From positions 1 through 9,832 of the forward strand of contig JAQWZS010000161.1 in assembly GCA_029253325.1 (NCBI GenBank): a stretch of 9,832 bases of DNA, read 5' to 3'. Origin of the DNA: Bacteroidia bacterium (GTDB taxonomy: Bacteria; Bacteroidota; Bacteroidia; NS11-12g; UBA9320). Positions 1 to 7,409 of the stretch are shown here, piece by piece. Both the position numbers and the translations under genes were made by a program. The notes under the pieces were generated by a model. It had not been told where the DNA came from. It saw only the letters and a list, made by a program, of their open reading frames with translations, and did no database searches. Each line of letters opens with the position of its first letter. Positions within the stretch are counted from its first letter, which is position 1.

Positions 1-562
1 CAGAGGATCCAGTTGGCGTAGCTACGATTAATCCATCTGCCCAATAGGTGTTTAAGAATGATTCGTTAAGGCTAGTTTTTAGTGTGATCATAGCTGATGT
101 ATCCCGTTTTTGAATTACAAAATCATTCAGTGCATATGGAAATTCATTGATTTCGTCCACATTAGAATCCACCTGAATGACTGTTCTTTTTTCTATAGAA
201 GTCATACCGTTCTTTAAAGCATGGATGGCCTTATCAACTTCATCAATTTTTATGTTTGCCAAAAACCCAAGTCTGCCTAAGTTTATACTCATAACAGGAA
301 GTCCACTGTCTCTCACAAGAGATAAAGTGTCAAGAGCAGTACCATCACCACCAAGACTTATTAAACAATCAAAATGCTTACTTAATAGAGATTCATTACT
401 GCACGTGGGGTGGTTGATATCATATTCTTTCTTTAAGAACTCTCCATACGAATAAGTGGTTTCAAAAATTATATCGTTAGCATTAAGTGCTGCAACAAAA
501 CGTTCAAAAAACAATTGAAAGTTAGGGTATTTAATGGGTCTTCCGTAAAGTGCTACTTTCAT
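1..562 (-). CDS. nadK: NAD kinase, 3' end beyond the left edge (partial)
   Basis: ATP-dependent NAD kinase, which phosphorylates NAD+ at the 2' position of the adenosine ribose to make NADP+ in the cytoplasm. Translating from ATG at 562-560 gives 187 residues with no stop before the window edge. The diagnostic motifs are present: GGDGT at residues 71-75 (nucleotide-phosphate site), the NE/D-type motif LNDFV at 145-149, and DGLIVATPTGSS at 176-187, which begins the conserved glycine-rich substrate loop. Family members are about 290 residues, so roughly the last 100 are missing. The ATG directly follows the TAA of the upstream Omp85 gene (565-563) with no spacer, which points to co-transcription and probably translational coupling. 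A CBS-domain gene lies in the same unit, a pairing familiar from Flavobacteria. Function is confident. Nothing in the visible part looks damaged. Confidence 0.95.
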   Translation of the reverse strand, partial: MKVALYGRPIKYPNFQLFFERFVAALNANDIIFETTYSYGEFLKKEYDINHPTCSNESLLSKHFDCLISLGGDGTALDTLSLVRDSGLPVMSINLGRLGFLANIKIDEVDKAIHALKNGMTSIEKRTVIQVDSNVDEINEFPYALNDFVIQKRDTSAMITLKTSLNESFLNTYWADGLIVATPTGSS

Positions 563-1951
563 TTATATGGCCTTTTTAAAGTGTACAAAGAAACCATGTT
601 CTATCAAACTGTTCAAACTATATTCTAATCTAACGATGCGATCGTTGTAAAAAAGGGTATTTAGTCCTACGCCTCCAGAGTAAATAAAGGTATTAACCAG
701 CTGATTGCTTTCATTCGAATGGTTATAACCCACATATCCAGCATCGGAATAAATTTCCCAGTAAATATTGACGGGTAGCTCTTGATAATTTTTATAAGGA
801 ATAAAGGGTAATGACCAATTTGAACTGACAGCATGAATTCGAATGGCTGCATTTCCTTTTAAGCCAAGAGTTCCATCGACTACATAGTGTTCAAATCCGC
901 GAATATTTTCGTGATATCCCAATATTTTTCGTTGAGAATAGGGTGGTCTTTTATTTGAATTGAATTGCGAATAGCATGACAATGCAGTATAAATTTTCGG
1001 GTGAATCTTGGTGAATTTTTGCATTTTAAAAGCCATTCTTAGATTATACTCTTGACTTTGGTTAGACCACAATAAACCAGTAATATCAGCACTTACAAAA
1101 CTTCCTTCTGTTGGAAAAAAAAGATTATTTCTCTTATCTACTTCAATACGCAATTGAGTGGTAAACGTATTTTGATTTCTTGCATTATTAATCAGATAAT
1201 TATTGGCAGGAACACTAGAGTCAATCAAATCATGTTGGTATTGAGAAGAGAGGTAAATTCGGATATAGGGGGTTAATCGTTTGCTGACCTCTAACGTAGC
1301 TTGGGTATTTTTTATCAGGTCATTTTTGCCATTTTTATAAAATTGTAAACTATCGTTAACAGTCTCATACCAAAGCTCATTTTGCGAGGAGTAATCAATA
1401 AGTGCCTTAATGCCCCAGTTGCTTGATTGTGAGAGAAATGGTATGCGATATTCAAGACCTAGTTTTGTATTGTATCCAGTTTTAAGTTTTGTTTTTAAGG
1501 TATGATTTCTACCCCATAGATTATAATTAAAAACATACAATCCATAGTTTGTTCGACTCGGATCAAAGTTTAAATTCCCCCAAACATTAAAGTTTCGGTC
1601 ACTAAACTCTATAAAGGGCAGAGGCCAGTGATACCATTTTTCAACGACTTGGATTTCAACTTTAATGCAAACTTCGTAGTGGTTAATACTATCAATCAAC
1701 GTATTTATCTCCACTTTATTAAATAGGTTCAAGTTTGTGATTCTTAACTGAGATTGATTAACGAGTTTTACAAAGGATTCATCATAAATGTATGAAGAAT
1801 CTTCCTCAAAAAGGAGTTCTCTTTTGATGACAAAATCTTTGGTTTGTTTGTTCCCTTTGATTTTAATTGAACGAATGGGCAAGGGTTCAGAGGCTAGGGT
1901 CATTGAAGTAATCAATGACAACAAAACATAAATAGAAATCCTACAAATCAA
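563..1951 (-). CDS. Omp85/BamA-like outer-membrane protein with a single POTRA domain
   Basis: A 462-residue predicted outer-membrane beta-barrel of the Omp85 superfamily. A hydrophobic signal peptide covers residues 1 to about 20, with a likely signal peptidase I cut near TLA/SEP. One POTRA-like domain follows (about 25-105, containing IRSIKIKGNKQTKDFVI and LFNKVEI). The rest, from about 110, is aromatic-rich beta-strand sequence with polar turns. IRGF at 350-353 matches the conserved (V/I)RGF barrel-loop motif of the superfamily. BamA has five POTRAs and about 800 residues, so this is a small relative whose substrate I cannot name. The start is TTG at 1951-1949: an in-frame TGA lies just upstream, and the next ATG (residue 17) would destroy the signal peptide. 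It overlaps the CBS gene by 11 nt and abuts nadK. The last residues are HFKKAI, so the usual terminal aromatic sits four residues from the end. Confidence 0.85.
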   Translation of the reverse strand: MICRISIYVLLSLITSMTLASEPLPIRSIKIKGNKQTKDFVIKRELLFEEDSSYIYDESFVKLVNQSQLRITNLNLFNKVEINTLIDSINHYEVCIKVEIQVVEKWYHWPLPFIEFSDRNFNVWGNLNFDPSRTNYGLYVFNYNLWGRNHTLKTKLKTGYNTKLGLEYRIPFLSQSSNWGIKALIDYSSQNELWYETVNDSLQFYKNGKNDLIKNTQATLEVSKRLTPYIRIYLSSQYQHDLIDSSVPANNYLINNARNQNTFTTQLRIEVDKRNNLFFPTEGSFVSADITGLLWSNQSQEYNLRMAFKMQKFTKIHPKIYTALSCYSQFNSNKRPPYSQRKILGYHENIRGFEHYVVDGTLGLKGNAAIRIHAVSSNWSLPFIPYKNYQELPVNIYWEIYSDAGYVGYNHSNESNQLVNTFIYSGGVGLNTLFYNDRIVRLEYSLNSLIEHGFFVHFKKAI

Positions 1952-2591
1952 TGTATTTCATTAATGATTGGAATTTGCGATCAATATTTTCTTTATAGTC
2001 TTCGTCTCCAAATGTGGCGATAATGTCATAGCCGAATCGATCAAATCCGTTGATAATTCTCTCGACATTTGAGGTATTTGTTTTTACAGTTACTTTAATT
2101 CGAGCAGAATCTTCATCCTTATGAAGCCACAAACCAAGGACTTTGCTTCCTTCTCCTTCAATTATTCGAGATAGTTCATTGGTGGAATATTGTGCTGATG
2201 CCATTTCAAGAATGAGGATTGATCCGTTTTGCTCAATAGATAAGGTTTGAGAAAGTGAATTAATTATTTGATTTTTGGTAAGAATACCAATCCATTCTTG
2301 ATTTTCTCCCAAAACAGCACAGACATTCTTGGGAGATGATTTAAAAATTTGTAGCACATCAAAAAGGTGCATTTGATAATGAACACTTAAAAATCCGGGA
2401 GAAATTAAGCTTTCGATAGATTTTTCTTTTGAAGAGATGCAATCATCAAGGGTGACAGAGCCAAATAGTCGATTGTTTTTTTGGACAGGGAGCTCAAAAC
2501 ATTGAGCATCCATCATCACCTCAATACATACAGTAGGTGATGTTTTTTCGTTTATCTCAGGGATGGTATAAGTGCTACTTGCAGCAATCAT
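1941..2591 (-). CDS. CBS-domain protein of the nadK-linked Bacteroidota type
   Basis: A 216-residue soluble protein with no signal peptide or membrane segment. Residues about 20-118 resemble a CBS pair. The second repeat is the clearer one (VLQIFKSSPKNVCAVLGENQEWIGILTKNQI read in parts, around 79-110). The first (CFELPVQKNNRLFGSVTLDD) keeps only the core strand-helix pattern. Residues about 125-195 (ILILEMASAQYSTNELSRII, then SKVLGLWLHKDED and ARIKVTVKT) form an ACT-like regulatory fold. The tail, SLMKYIDL, resembles the end of flavobacterial CBS proteins encoded next to nadK; that comparison is from memory, not a search. CBS pairs commonly bind adenine nucleotides, so a sensory role tied to nucleotide or NAD metabolism is reasonable but unproven. 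The gene begins 7 nt after the amidotransferase stop, and its end overlaps the Omp85 start by 11 nt. Confidence 0.82.
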   Translation of the reverse strand: MIAASSTYTIPEINEKTSPTVCIEVMMDAQCFELPVQKNNRLFGSVTLDDCISSKEKSIESLISPGFLSVHYQMHLFDVLQIFKSSPKNVCAVLGENQEWIGILTKNQIINSLSQTLSIEQNGSILILEMASAQYSTNELSRIIEGEGSKVLGLWLHKDEDSARIKVTVKTNTSNVERIINGFDRFGYDIIATFGDEDYKENIDRKFQSLMKYIDL

Positions 2592-2598
2592 ATGTTTA

Positions 2599-3198
2599 TT
2601 AATTTAACGTCTGCACTATTTTTTTGTTGTTGGACTTGATGCAAGATAACCAATTATTGATTAATTTAAGTCCTTGAGGAGTTAGAATAGCCTCAGGGTG
2701 AAACTGCACTCCCCAAATAGGTAAAGTATGGTGGGCAATAGCCATTGGTTCATCTTTATTTGAGGATGCAATTAAATTTAGTGGTGTATTTTGAATATTA
2801 TTTAAGATTAGCGAATGATATCTGCAGACTTGCAGAGGGGGCTTTATTTCAAAAAATAGCGGGTGATCCGCATTGTATTTTAAGGTGCTCATTTTTCCAT
2901 GCATTGGATAGTTTGCTAGAACGAGATCTGCACCAAAAAACTCACCTATAGCTTGCATGCCCAAGCAAACACCAAATATGGGAAGCTTATTATAATATTT
3001 TTTAATCAAAGACATCATTTGACCTGCATCTTCTGGTTTCCCGGGACCAGGCGATAGGATAATACCTTTGTACTTTTGAGTCAAATCTTTTAACTTGATT
3101 TTGTCATTTCGAATTACTTCGACCTCAGCACCACACCTCAAAAAGTAGTCATACAAATTGTAGGTAAAGGAGTCGTAATTATCCAATAACAAAAGCAC
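2599..3198 (-). CDS. trpG/pabA: Glutamine amidotransferase subunit of anthranilate / aminodeoxychorismate synthase
   Basis: A class I glutamine amidotransferase that hydrolyses glutamine and passes ammonia to a chorismate-using partner (TrpE for anthranilate, PabB for 4-amino-4-deoxychorismate). From the preferred start it has 199 residues. Visible motifs are LLLLDNYDSFTYN at the N-terminus, SPGPGKPEDAG (oxyanion-hole region), GVCLGMQ with nucleophile Cys78, and GVQFHPEA with His167 and Glu169 completing the triad. The frame is open to a GTG at 3231, which would add MFESLPAYFCL. Relatives normally begin one or two residues before the LLLDNYDSF strand, so I choose GTG at 3198-3196; TTG at 3201 is nearly as good. 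No trpE, pabB or other trp gene lies in the window, so the trp versus pab role is unresolved and it may serve both. It is the first gene of the leftward unit. Confidence 0.93.
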   Translation of the reverse strand: MLLLLDNYDSFTYNLYDYFLRCGAEVEVIRNDKIKLKDLTQKYKGIILSPGPGKPEDAGQMMSLIKKYYNKLPIFGVCLGMQAIGEFFGADLVLANYPMHGKMSTLKYNADHPLFFEIKPPLQVCRYHSLILNNIQNTPLNLIASSNKDEPMAIAHHTLPIWGVQFHPEAILTPQGLKLINNWLSCIKSNNKKIVQTLN

Positions 3199-3259
3199 CA
3201 AACAAAAATAGGCAGGTAAACTTTCGAACACTTAGAATTATTGTATTTATTTCGTAGGA
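3199..3259. promoter_or_regulatory. Divergent intergenic region between amidotransferase and E1 genes
   Basis: These 61 bp separate the divergent starts and should hold promoters for both directions. On the minus strand, TATTTTTG (complement of 3203-3210) matches the Bacteroidota -7 consensus TAnnTTTG exactly, but I see no convincing TTTG -33 partner about 19 nt upstream. On the plus strand only a weak AT-rich -7 candidate is present near TATTTATT (3244-3251). AGGA at 3256-3259 touches the ATG of the E1 gene, too close to be a normal Shine-Dalgarno site. No hairpin or clear operator was seen. Confidence 0.4.
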
Positions 3260-5236
3260 ATGGATTTTGAGAAGTTTAAGGGGTTAAACCCTGATAAGCA
3301 TAATGAGATCTTTTCAGCATTGATAAGGCCGAGGATGATCGAAAAAAAAATGCTGAAACTTCTTAGACAAGGCCAAATCTCTAAGTGGTTCAGTGGTATT
3401 GGCCAAGAAGCCATTGCTGTTGGAGCCACACTAGCTCTTGAACAAGATGAATATATTTTTCCACTTCATCGAAATTTGGGGGTATTTACGACACGAAATA
3501 TCCCATTAAAAAAATTATTTGAGCAATGGAAAGGGTCAAGTGACGGATTTACTAAAGGTCGAGACCGATCATTTCACTTTGGTACATTAGATTATCATAT
3601 TATTGGAATGATCTCCCATTTAGGGTCTATGTTGAGTGTTGCAGATGGGGTGTCTCTTGCTCACAAATTAGATGGTAAACAAAAAGTGAGTCTAGCTTTT
3701 AGCGGTGATGGTGGTACCAGTGAAGGTGAGTTTCATGAAGCCATTAATTTGGCAGCTGTTTGGGATTTACCTGTAATCTTTCTAATTGAAAATAACGGAT
3801 ATGGTTTAAGTACCCCAAGTCAAGACCAATTCAGGTGCAATCATATTGCAGACAAAGCAATTGGTTATGGAATTGATAGTAAGATAATAGATGGGAATAA
3901 CATCCTTGAAGTTTTTCATGAGGTGTCATCTATCGCAGCAGATTTGAGAAAAAATCCTCGACCATTTTTATTAGAATGCAAGACATTTAGAATGCGTGGA
4001 CACGAAGAGGCAAGTGGAACAAAGTATGTTTCCAAAGAGCTCATGGATGAATGGAAAAAAAAGGATCCAATTCTCAATTATGAAAATTATTTAGTTGACA
4101 ATAATATACTGATTGATGGTCAGATTCAGCAGATAAAAGAACAAATTTTTGAAGAAATTTCTGAGGCTGCTTCAGTCTTTAGTAAGATAGATTCATTGGA
4201 AGTAACCAGTCAAAATGAATTAAATGATCTTTTCAGAGAGTATCTTCCAATTAAAATTACCCCTCATGGTGAGACCAAAGAATTTCGATTTATAGATGCT
4301 ATTCAAGAGGCCTTAAAAATAGCGATGAAAAAGTATGATAATTTGATATTTATGGGGCAAGATATTGGATCATATGGTGGGGTATTTAAAATTACCGAGG
4401 GTTTTGTAGAAGAGTTTGGGGAGAGCCGGGTAAGAAATACACCAATTAGTGAAGCTGCACCATTAGGAGCAGCTCTTGGATTGACAATTGGCGGTAAGAA
4501 AGCAATGGTTGAAATGCAGTTTGCTGATTTTGTTAGTTGTGGTTTTAACCAAATAGCTAATAATCTGGCAAAAACTCATTATCGCTGGGGGCAGAATAGT
4601 GATGTTGTCATTAGAATGCCCACTGGAGGAGGAGCTGCAGCAGGGCCATTTCACAGTCAGAGTAATGAAGCTTGGTTTTTTCATATTCCAGGCTTAAAAA
4701 TTGTATATCCAAGTACTCCATCTGATGCCAAGGGTTTATTATTAGCTTCGTTTGAAGATCCAAATCCAGTTCTTTTCTTTGAACACAAGGGACTTTATAG
4801 AAGCATTCGTGAAGATGTCCATACACAAGAATATACTATTGCTATTGGTAAAGCAAAAACTCTTTTAGAAGGAGAAGAGATTACATTTATCAGTTATGGA
4901 TTGGGTGTTCATTGGTGCATGGAGGTGATTGACGAGTTGAATATTGATGCTACTTTGATTGATTTACGCACTTTAGTTCCATGGGATAAAGAGCTAGTTG
5001 AGGAGGGAGTTAAATCAACAGGTAAAGTGATTGTAGTGCATGAGGATACAGAACAAGGAGGTATTGGAGGTGAAATTTCGGCTTGGATCGGTGAACATTG
5101 TTTCCAACATTTGGATGCACCTGTGATGCGGGTTTGTAGCTTAGACACTCCCATTCCATTCAATGAAAACTTGGAACAAAATTTTATGGCCAAAAGTAGG
5201 CTAAAGGATAAAGTCATACAATTGATAAATTGGTGA
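3260..5236 (+). CDS. 2-oxoacid dehydrogenase E1 component, fused alpha and beta subunits (branched-chain type)
   Basis: A thiamine-diphosphate enzyme that decarboxylates a 2-oxoacid and transfers the acyl group to the lipoyl arm of an E2 partner. In most bacteria the alpha and beta chains are separate; here they form one 658-residue polypeptide. The alpha part (about 1-320) carries the ThDP/Mg motif GDG at 149-151 ending in NN at 178-179, and the loop MRGHEEASG at 245-253. After a charged, helix-prone linker (about 290-340), the beta part runs from about 341, with GQDIGSYGGVF, a probable catalytic Glu398 in NTPISEAAP, and a transketolase-like C-terminal domain (SYGLGVHWCMEV, then VHEDTEQGGIGGE). 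Sequence favours the branched-chain/2-oxoisovalerate group over pyruvate, but substrate is not certain. E2 and E3 are absent from the window. The ATG at 3260 gives the expected N-terminus. The gene seems to be transcribed alone. Confidence 0.92.
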   Translation: MDFEKFKGLNPDKHNEIFSALIRPRMIEKKMLKLLRQGQISKWFSGIGQEAIAVGATLALEQDEYIFPLHRNLGVFTTRNIPLKKLFEQWKGSSDGFTKGRDRSFHFGTLDYHIIGMISHLGSMLSVADGVSLAHKLDGKQKVSLAFSGDGGTSEGEFHEAINLAAVWDLPVIFLIENNGYGLSTPSQDQFRCNHIADKAIGYGIDSKIIDGNNILEVFHEVSSIAADLRKNPRPFLLECKTFRMRGHEEASGTKYVSKELMDEWKKKDPILNYENYLVDNNILIDGQIQQIKEQIFEEISEAASVFSKIDSLEVTSQNELNDLFREYLPIKITPHGETKEFRFIDAIQEALKIAMKKYDNLIFMGQDIGSYGGVFKITEGFVEEFGESRVRNTPISEAAPLGAALGLTIGGKKAMVEMQFADFVSCGFNQIANNLAKTHYRWGQNSDVVIRMPTGGGAAAGPFHSQSNEAWFFHIPGLKIVYPSTPSDAKGLLLASFEDPNPVLFFEHKGLYRSIREDVHTQEYTIAIGKAKTLLEGEEITFISYGLGVHWCMEVIDELNIDATLIDLRTLVPWDKELVEEGVKSTGKVIVVHEDTEQGGIGGEISAWIGEHCFQHLDAPVMRVCSLDTPIPFNENLEQNFMAKSRLKDKVIQLINW

Positions 5237-5292
5237 GATTTAACCCTTATATTTAATTAATCCAAATAAAAACACATCTTTGTAATCACGTT
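5237..5292 (+). promoter_or_regulatory. Intergenic region before feoA with a weak promoter candidate
   Basis: This 56-bp AT-rich gap has no GC-rich hairpin to end the E1 transcript. CATCTTTG at 5275-5282 is one base off the Bacteroidota -7 consensus TAnnTTTG, and TTTA at 5252-5255 lies 19 nt upstream, where TTTG would be expected. The start site this predicts would sit only a few bases before the TTG codon at 5293. TTAATTAA at 5253-5260 is a perfect palindrome but too short and AT-rich to call a Fur or DtxR-type operator. Confidence 0.3.
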
Positions 5293-5532
5293 TTGAGACT
5301 GACTGAATTACCTATTGGGAGCATTGCTAGAATTTCTTCAATTGAGGAATCGCCATACAAAGAGAAACTTCAAGAAATGGGGTGTATTGCTGGCGTTTTA
5401 GTTAAGCCAATTATGAAGGCACCTTTTGGAGATCCTATCGCATTTGAATTGGAAGAATATACTTTGAGTATGCGAAAAAATGAAGCACATAGTGTGCAGG
5501 TAAATCTTTTGAATCCACTTTTCAATAGTTAA
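5293..5532 (+). CDS. feoA: Ferrous-iron transport accessory protein FeoA
   Basis: A 79-residue cytoplasmic protein made of one FeoA domain, an SH3-like small barrel that assists FeoB in Fe2+ uptake. Hallmarks are the N-terminal LTELPIGSIARI, the central LQEMGCIAGVLV (the usual L-x-x-(L/M)-G-(L/I)-x-x-G-x-x-(V/I) core) and the late strand LSMRKNEAHSVQV. The start is TTG at 5293: the frame is closed by TAA at 5254-5256, no ATG or GTG lies between, and the next in-frame Met (in QEMG) is inside the core. feoB begins 3 nt after the stop, so the two are co-transcribed. Regulation by an iron sensor is expected from the family, but no operator is obvious upstream. Confidence 0.93.
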   Translation: MRLTELPIGSIARISSIEESPYKEKLQEMGCIAGVLVKPIMKAPFGDPIAFELEEYTLSMRKNEAHSVQVNLLNPLFNS

Positions 5533-5535
5533 TTA

Positions 5536-7392
5536 ATGGAGAATAAGCCTTTTAAAATTGTTCTTGTCGGAAATCCAAATTGTGGGAAGTCTTCATTATT
5601 CAATAACTTAACTAAGTTAAAACAAAAGATCACTAATGTTCCTGGTACAACAATTGAAAATAAGGTAGGTACGGTTTCTAAGGGTAAACAAAAAATTGAG
5701 CTGATAGATACTCCTGGGACATATTCCTTTAATCCTAAAAGCTTGGATGAAAAGGAAGCTATCCGTGTATTTTTTGAAGACCCTCCACCCAATACGATAT
5801 TATATATAGCAGATGCTTCTAACTTGAAGCGTAATTTGTTTTATTTCAGTCAATTATCCCAGCACGGAATCCCGATGATTCTTGCATTGAACATGACTGA
5901 CATAGCTGATTTTAAGGGGTTTGAAATTGATGTTGAACGTTTAGAAAAAGAGTTAGGAATTCGAGTTTTTAAAATTAATGCAAGAACTGGAGAGGGAGTT
6001 AATACACTAAAGGAAGCACTTTTTGAAGATCAATTTGTACCGCATTATCAATTTGGTTCTGAGAATGATCATACACACGAGTCACATTACGATTCGATTG
6101 GGAAATTGCTTAATAAGACAACTAAAATCAAGACCAAAAGAGAGCTAATTACAGGCAAAATTGATGCGTTTGCTACTCATCCAATCCTTGGTTATTTGAT
6201 CTTTTTATTGGTATTACTCTTTATTTTTCAAAGTGTATTCACATTAGCTTCATATCCAATGGATTGGATAGAAAATGGTTTTGGAATGCTGAGTGAGTAT
6301 TTGGCAAATGTTTTACCAGACGGATGGGTAAAAAAATTAATCATTCATGGGTTAGTAGCAGGAATTGCTGGAGTGGTTGTTTTTGTTCCTCAAATTGCTA
6401 TTCTTTTCTTCTTTATGAGTTTGTTAGAGGATACAGGCTACATGGCCAGAGTTAGTTTTATAATGGATAAAATGCTGCGGGGTCTTGGTCTAAGTGGAAA
6501 GTCTGTTGTCCCTCTTTTGAGTGGAGCAGCTTGTGCCATTCCCGCCATAATGAGTACCCGTAACATCGAAAATTGGAAAGATCGTTTGATAACAATAATG
6601 GTAACTCCACTGATGAGTTGCTCAGCACGTTTACCAGTATATACACTATTAATTTCAATGGCAATTCCCAATACACCAGTTATTGGATTCATTAGTCTCC
6701 AGGCTCTTGTTATGTTATCAATGTATGTGCTCGGGACTGTTGCTGCCCTTATTGCTGCAGTTATTTTCAAATGGTTCATCAAGTACAATATTCCTTCTTA
6801 CTTTATCATGGAATTACCTGTTTATCACTCTCCAAGGTGGGGTAATATTTGGGTGAATTGTTGGCAGAAATCAAGAAGTTTTGTGACTGAAGCGGGTAAG
6901 ATTATTTTGATAATTTCTGTAGTTTTATGGTTCTTGGCTAGTTATGGTCCAAAAACAGATCAATCCCTGAGTATTCAAGAATCACCTTCGCTGGAGCAGA
7001 GTTATGCTGGTCATTTTGGGAAAGCTATTGAGCCAAGCATTGCTCCTATTGGTTTTGATTGGAAAATAGGAATTGCACTTATTACTTCTTTTGCTGCAAG
7101 AGAGGTATTTGTAGGAACGATGAGTACAATTTACAGTGTTGGAGATGAGGAGGACTTCGATCAGCTTAGAGAGAAGATGAAAAAAGATCGGAATCAAAAT
7201 GGGGAGCCAGTCTATTCATTGGCGGTAATTCTCTCTTTGATGGTATTTTATGCCTTTGCAATGCAATGTATGAGTACTTTAGCAGTTGTTTACAAAGAAA
7301 CAAGGTCATGGAAATGGCCTACCATTCAATTTGTTTACATGACTGTACTAGCCTATTTCGGAAGTTGGGTAGTTTTTAGTATTTTTAGTTAG
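5536..7392 (+). CDS. feoB: Ferrous-iron transporter FeoB, compact form
   Basis: A GTP-binding inner-membrane Fe2+ permease of 618 residues. The cytoplasmic GTPase domain shows G1 GNPNCGKS (12-19), G2 Thr in VPGTT (35-39), G3 DTPG (58-61), G4 NMTD (119-122) and a G5-like ARTGEG (149-154). The membrane domain starts near residue 217. Its two gate regions are recognisable: SGAACAIPAIM with Cys333, and LMSCSARLPVY with Cys362. AAREVFVGTMSTIY and MQCMSTLAVV (Cys578) close the conserved core, and the last membrane helix runs almost to the end. E. coli FeoB has 773 residues. Part of the shortfall lies between G5 and the first helix (about 60 residues), where the GDI helical region should be. No feoC follows. 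Every catalytic motif is intact, so it should be functional. Confidence 0.96.
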   Translation: MENKPFKIVLVGNPNCGKSSLFNNLTKLKQKITNVPGTTIENKVGTVSKGKQKIELIDTPGTYSFNPKSLDEKEAIRVFFEDPPPNTILYIADASNLKRNLFYFSQLSQHGIPMILALNMTDIADFKGFEIDVERLEKELGIRVFKINARTGEGVNTLKEALFEDQFVPHYQFGSENDHTHESHYDSIGKLLNKTTKIKTKRELITGKIDAFATHPILGYLIFLLVLLFIFQSVFTLASYPMDWIENGFGMLSEYLANVLPDGWVKKLIIHGLVAGIAGVVVFVPQIAILFFFMSLLEDTGYMARVSFIMDKMLRGLGLSGKSVVPLLSGAACAIPAIMSTRNIENWKDRLITIMVTPLMSCSARLPVYTLLISMAIPNTPVIGFISLQALVMLSMYVLGTVAALIAAVIFKWFIKYNIPSYFIMELPVYHSPRWGNIWVNCWQKSRSFVTEAGKIILIISVVLWFLASYGPKTDQSLSIQESPSLEQSYAGHFGKAIEPSIAPIGFDWKIGIALITSFAAREVFVGTMSTIYSVGDEEDFDQLREKMKKDRNQNGEPVYSLAVILSLMVFYAFAMQCMSTLAVVYKETRSWKWPTIQFVYMTVLAYFGSWVVFSIFS

Positions 7393-7402
7393 ATTTTTTA
7401 GT
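7373..7402 (+). repeat. Three copies of TTTTTAGT at the feoB 3' end
   Basis: TTTTTAGT occurs at 7373-7380, 7382-7389 and 7395-7402. The first two copies encode the last residues of FeoB and the third lies past its stop. The run makes the RNA U-rich just before the convergent gene. It could aid transcript release, but there is no hairpin, and the AT-rich base composition alone may explain it. Confidence 0.35.
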
Positions 7403-7409
7403 TTTTATT

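Noticed and set aside
177..455. Open frame of 92 codons on the plus strand
   Set aside because: It is antisense to nadK, whose kinase motifs are clear, and its translation shows no recognisable domain.
4909..5217. 102-codon minus-strand frame inside the E1 gene
   Set aside because: It lies opposite the conserved C-terminal beta-subunit domain; its Ser/Thr/Pro-rich translation looks like a shadow of the real frame.
5253..5260. TTAATTAA palindrome as a Fur or DtxR-type operator of feoAB
   Set aside because: Eight AT-only bases are expected by chance in such AT-rich sequence, and no longer dyad surrounds them.
6438..6788. 116-codon minus-strand frame inside feoB
   Set aside because: It lies opposite the conserved gate region of FeoB and resembles no protein I know.
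7393..7409. Bidirectional rho-independent terminator between feoB and the TonB-like gene
   Set aside because: T-runs are present but no stable GC-containing stem could be found by eye.
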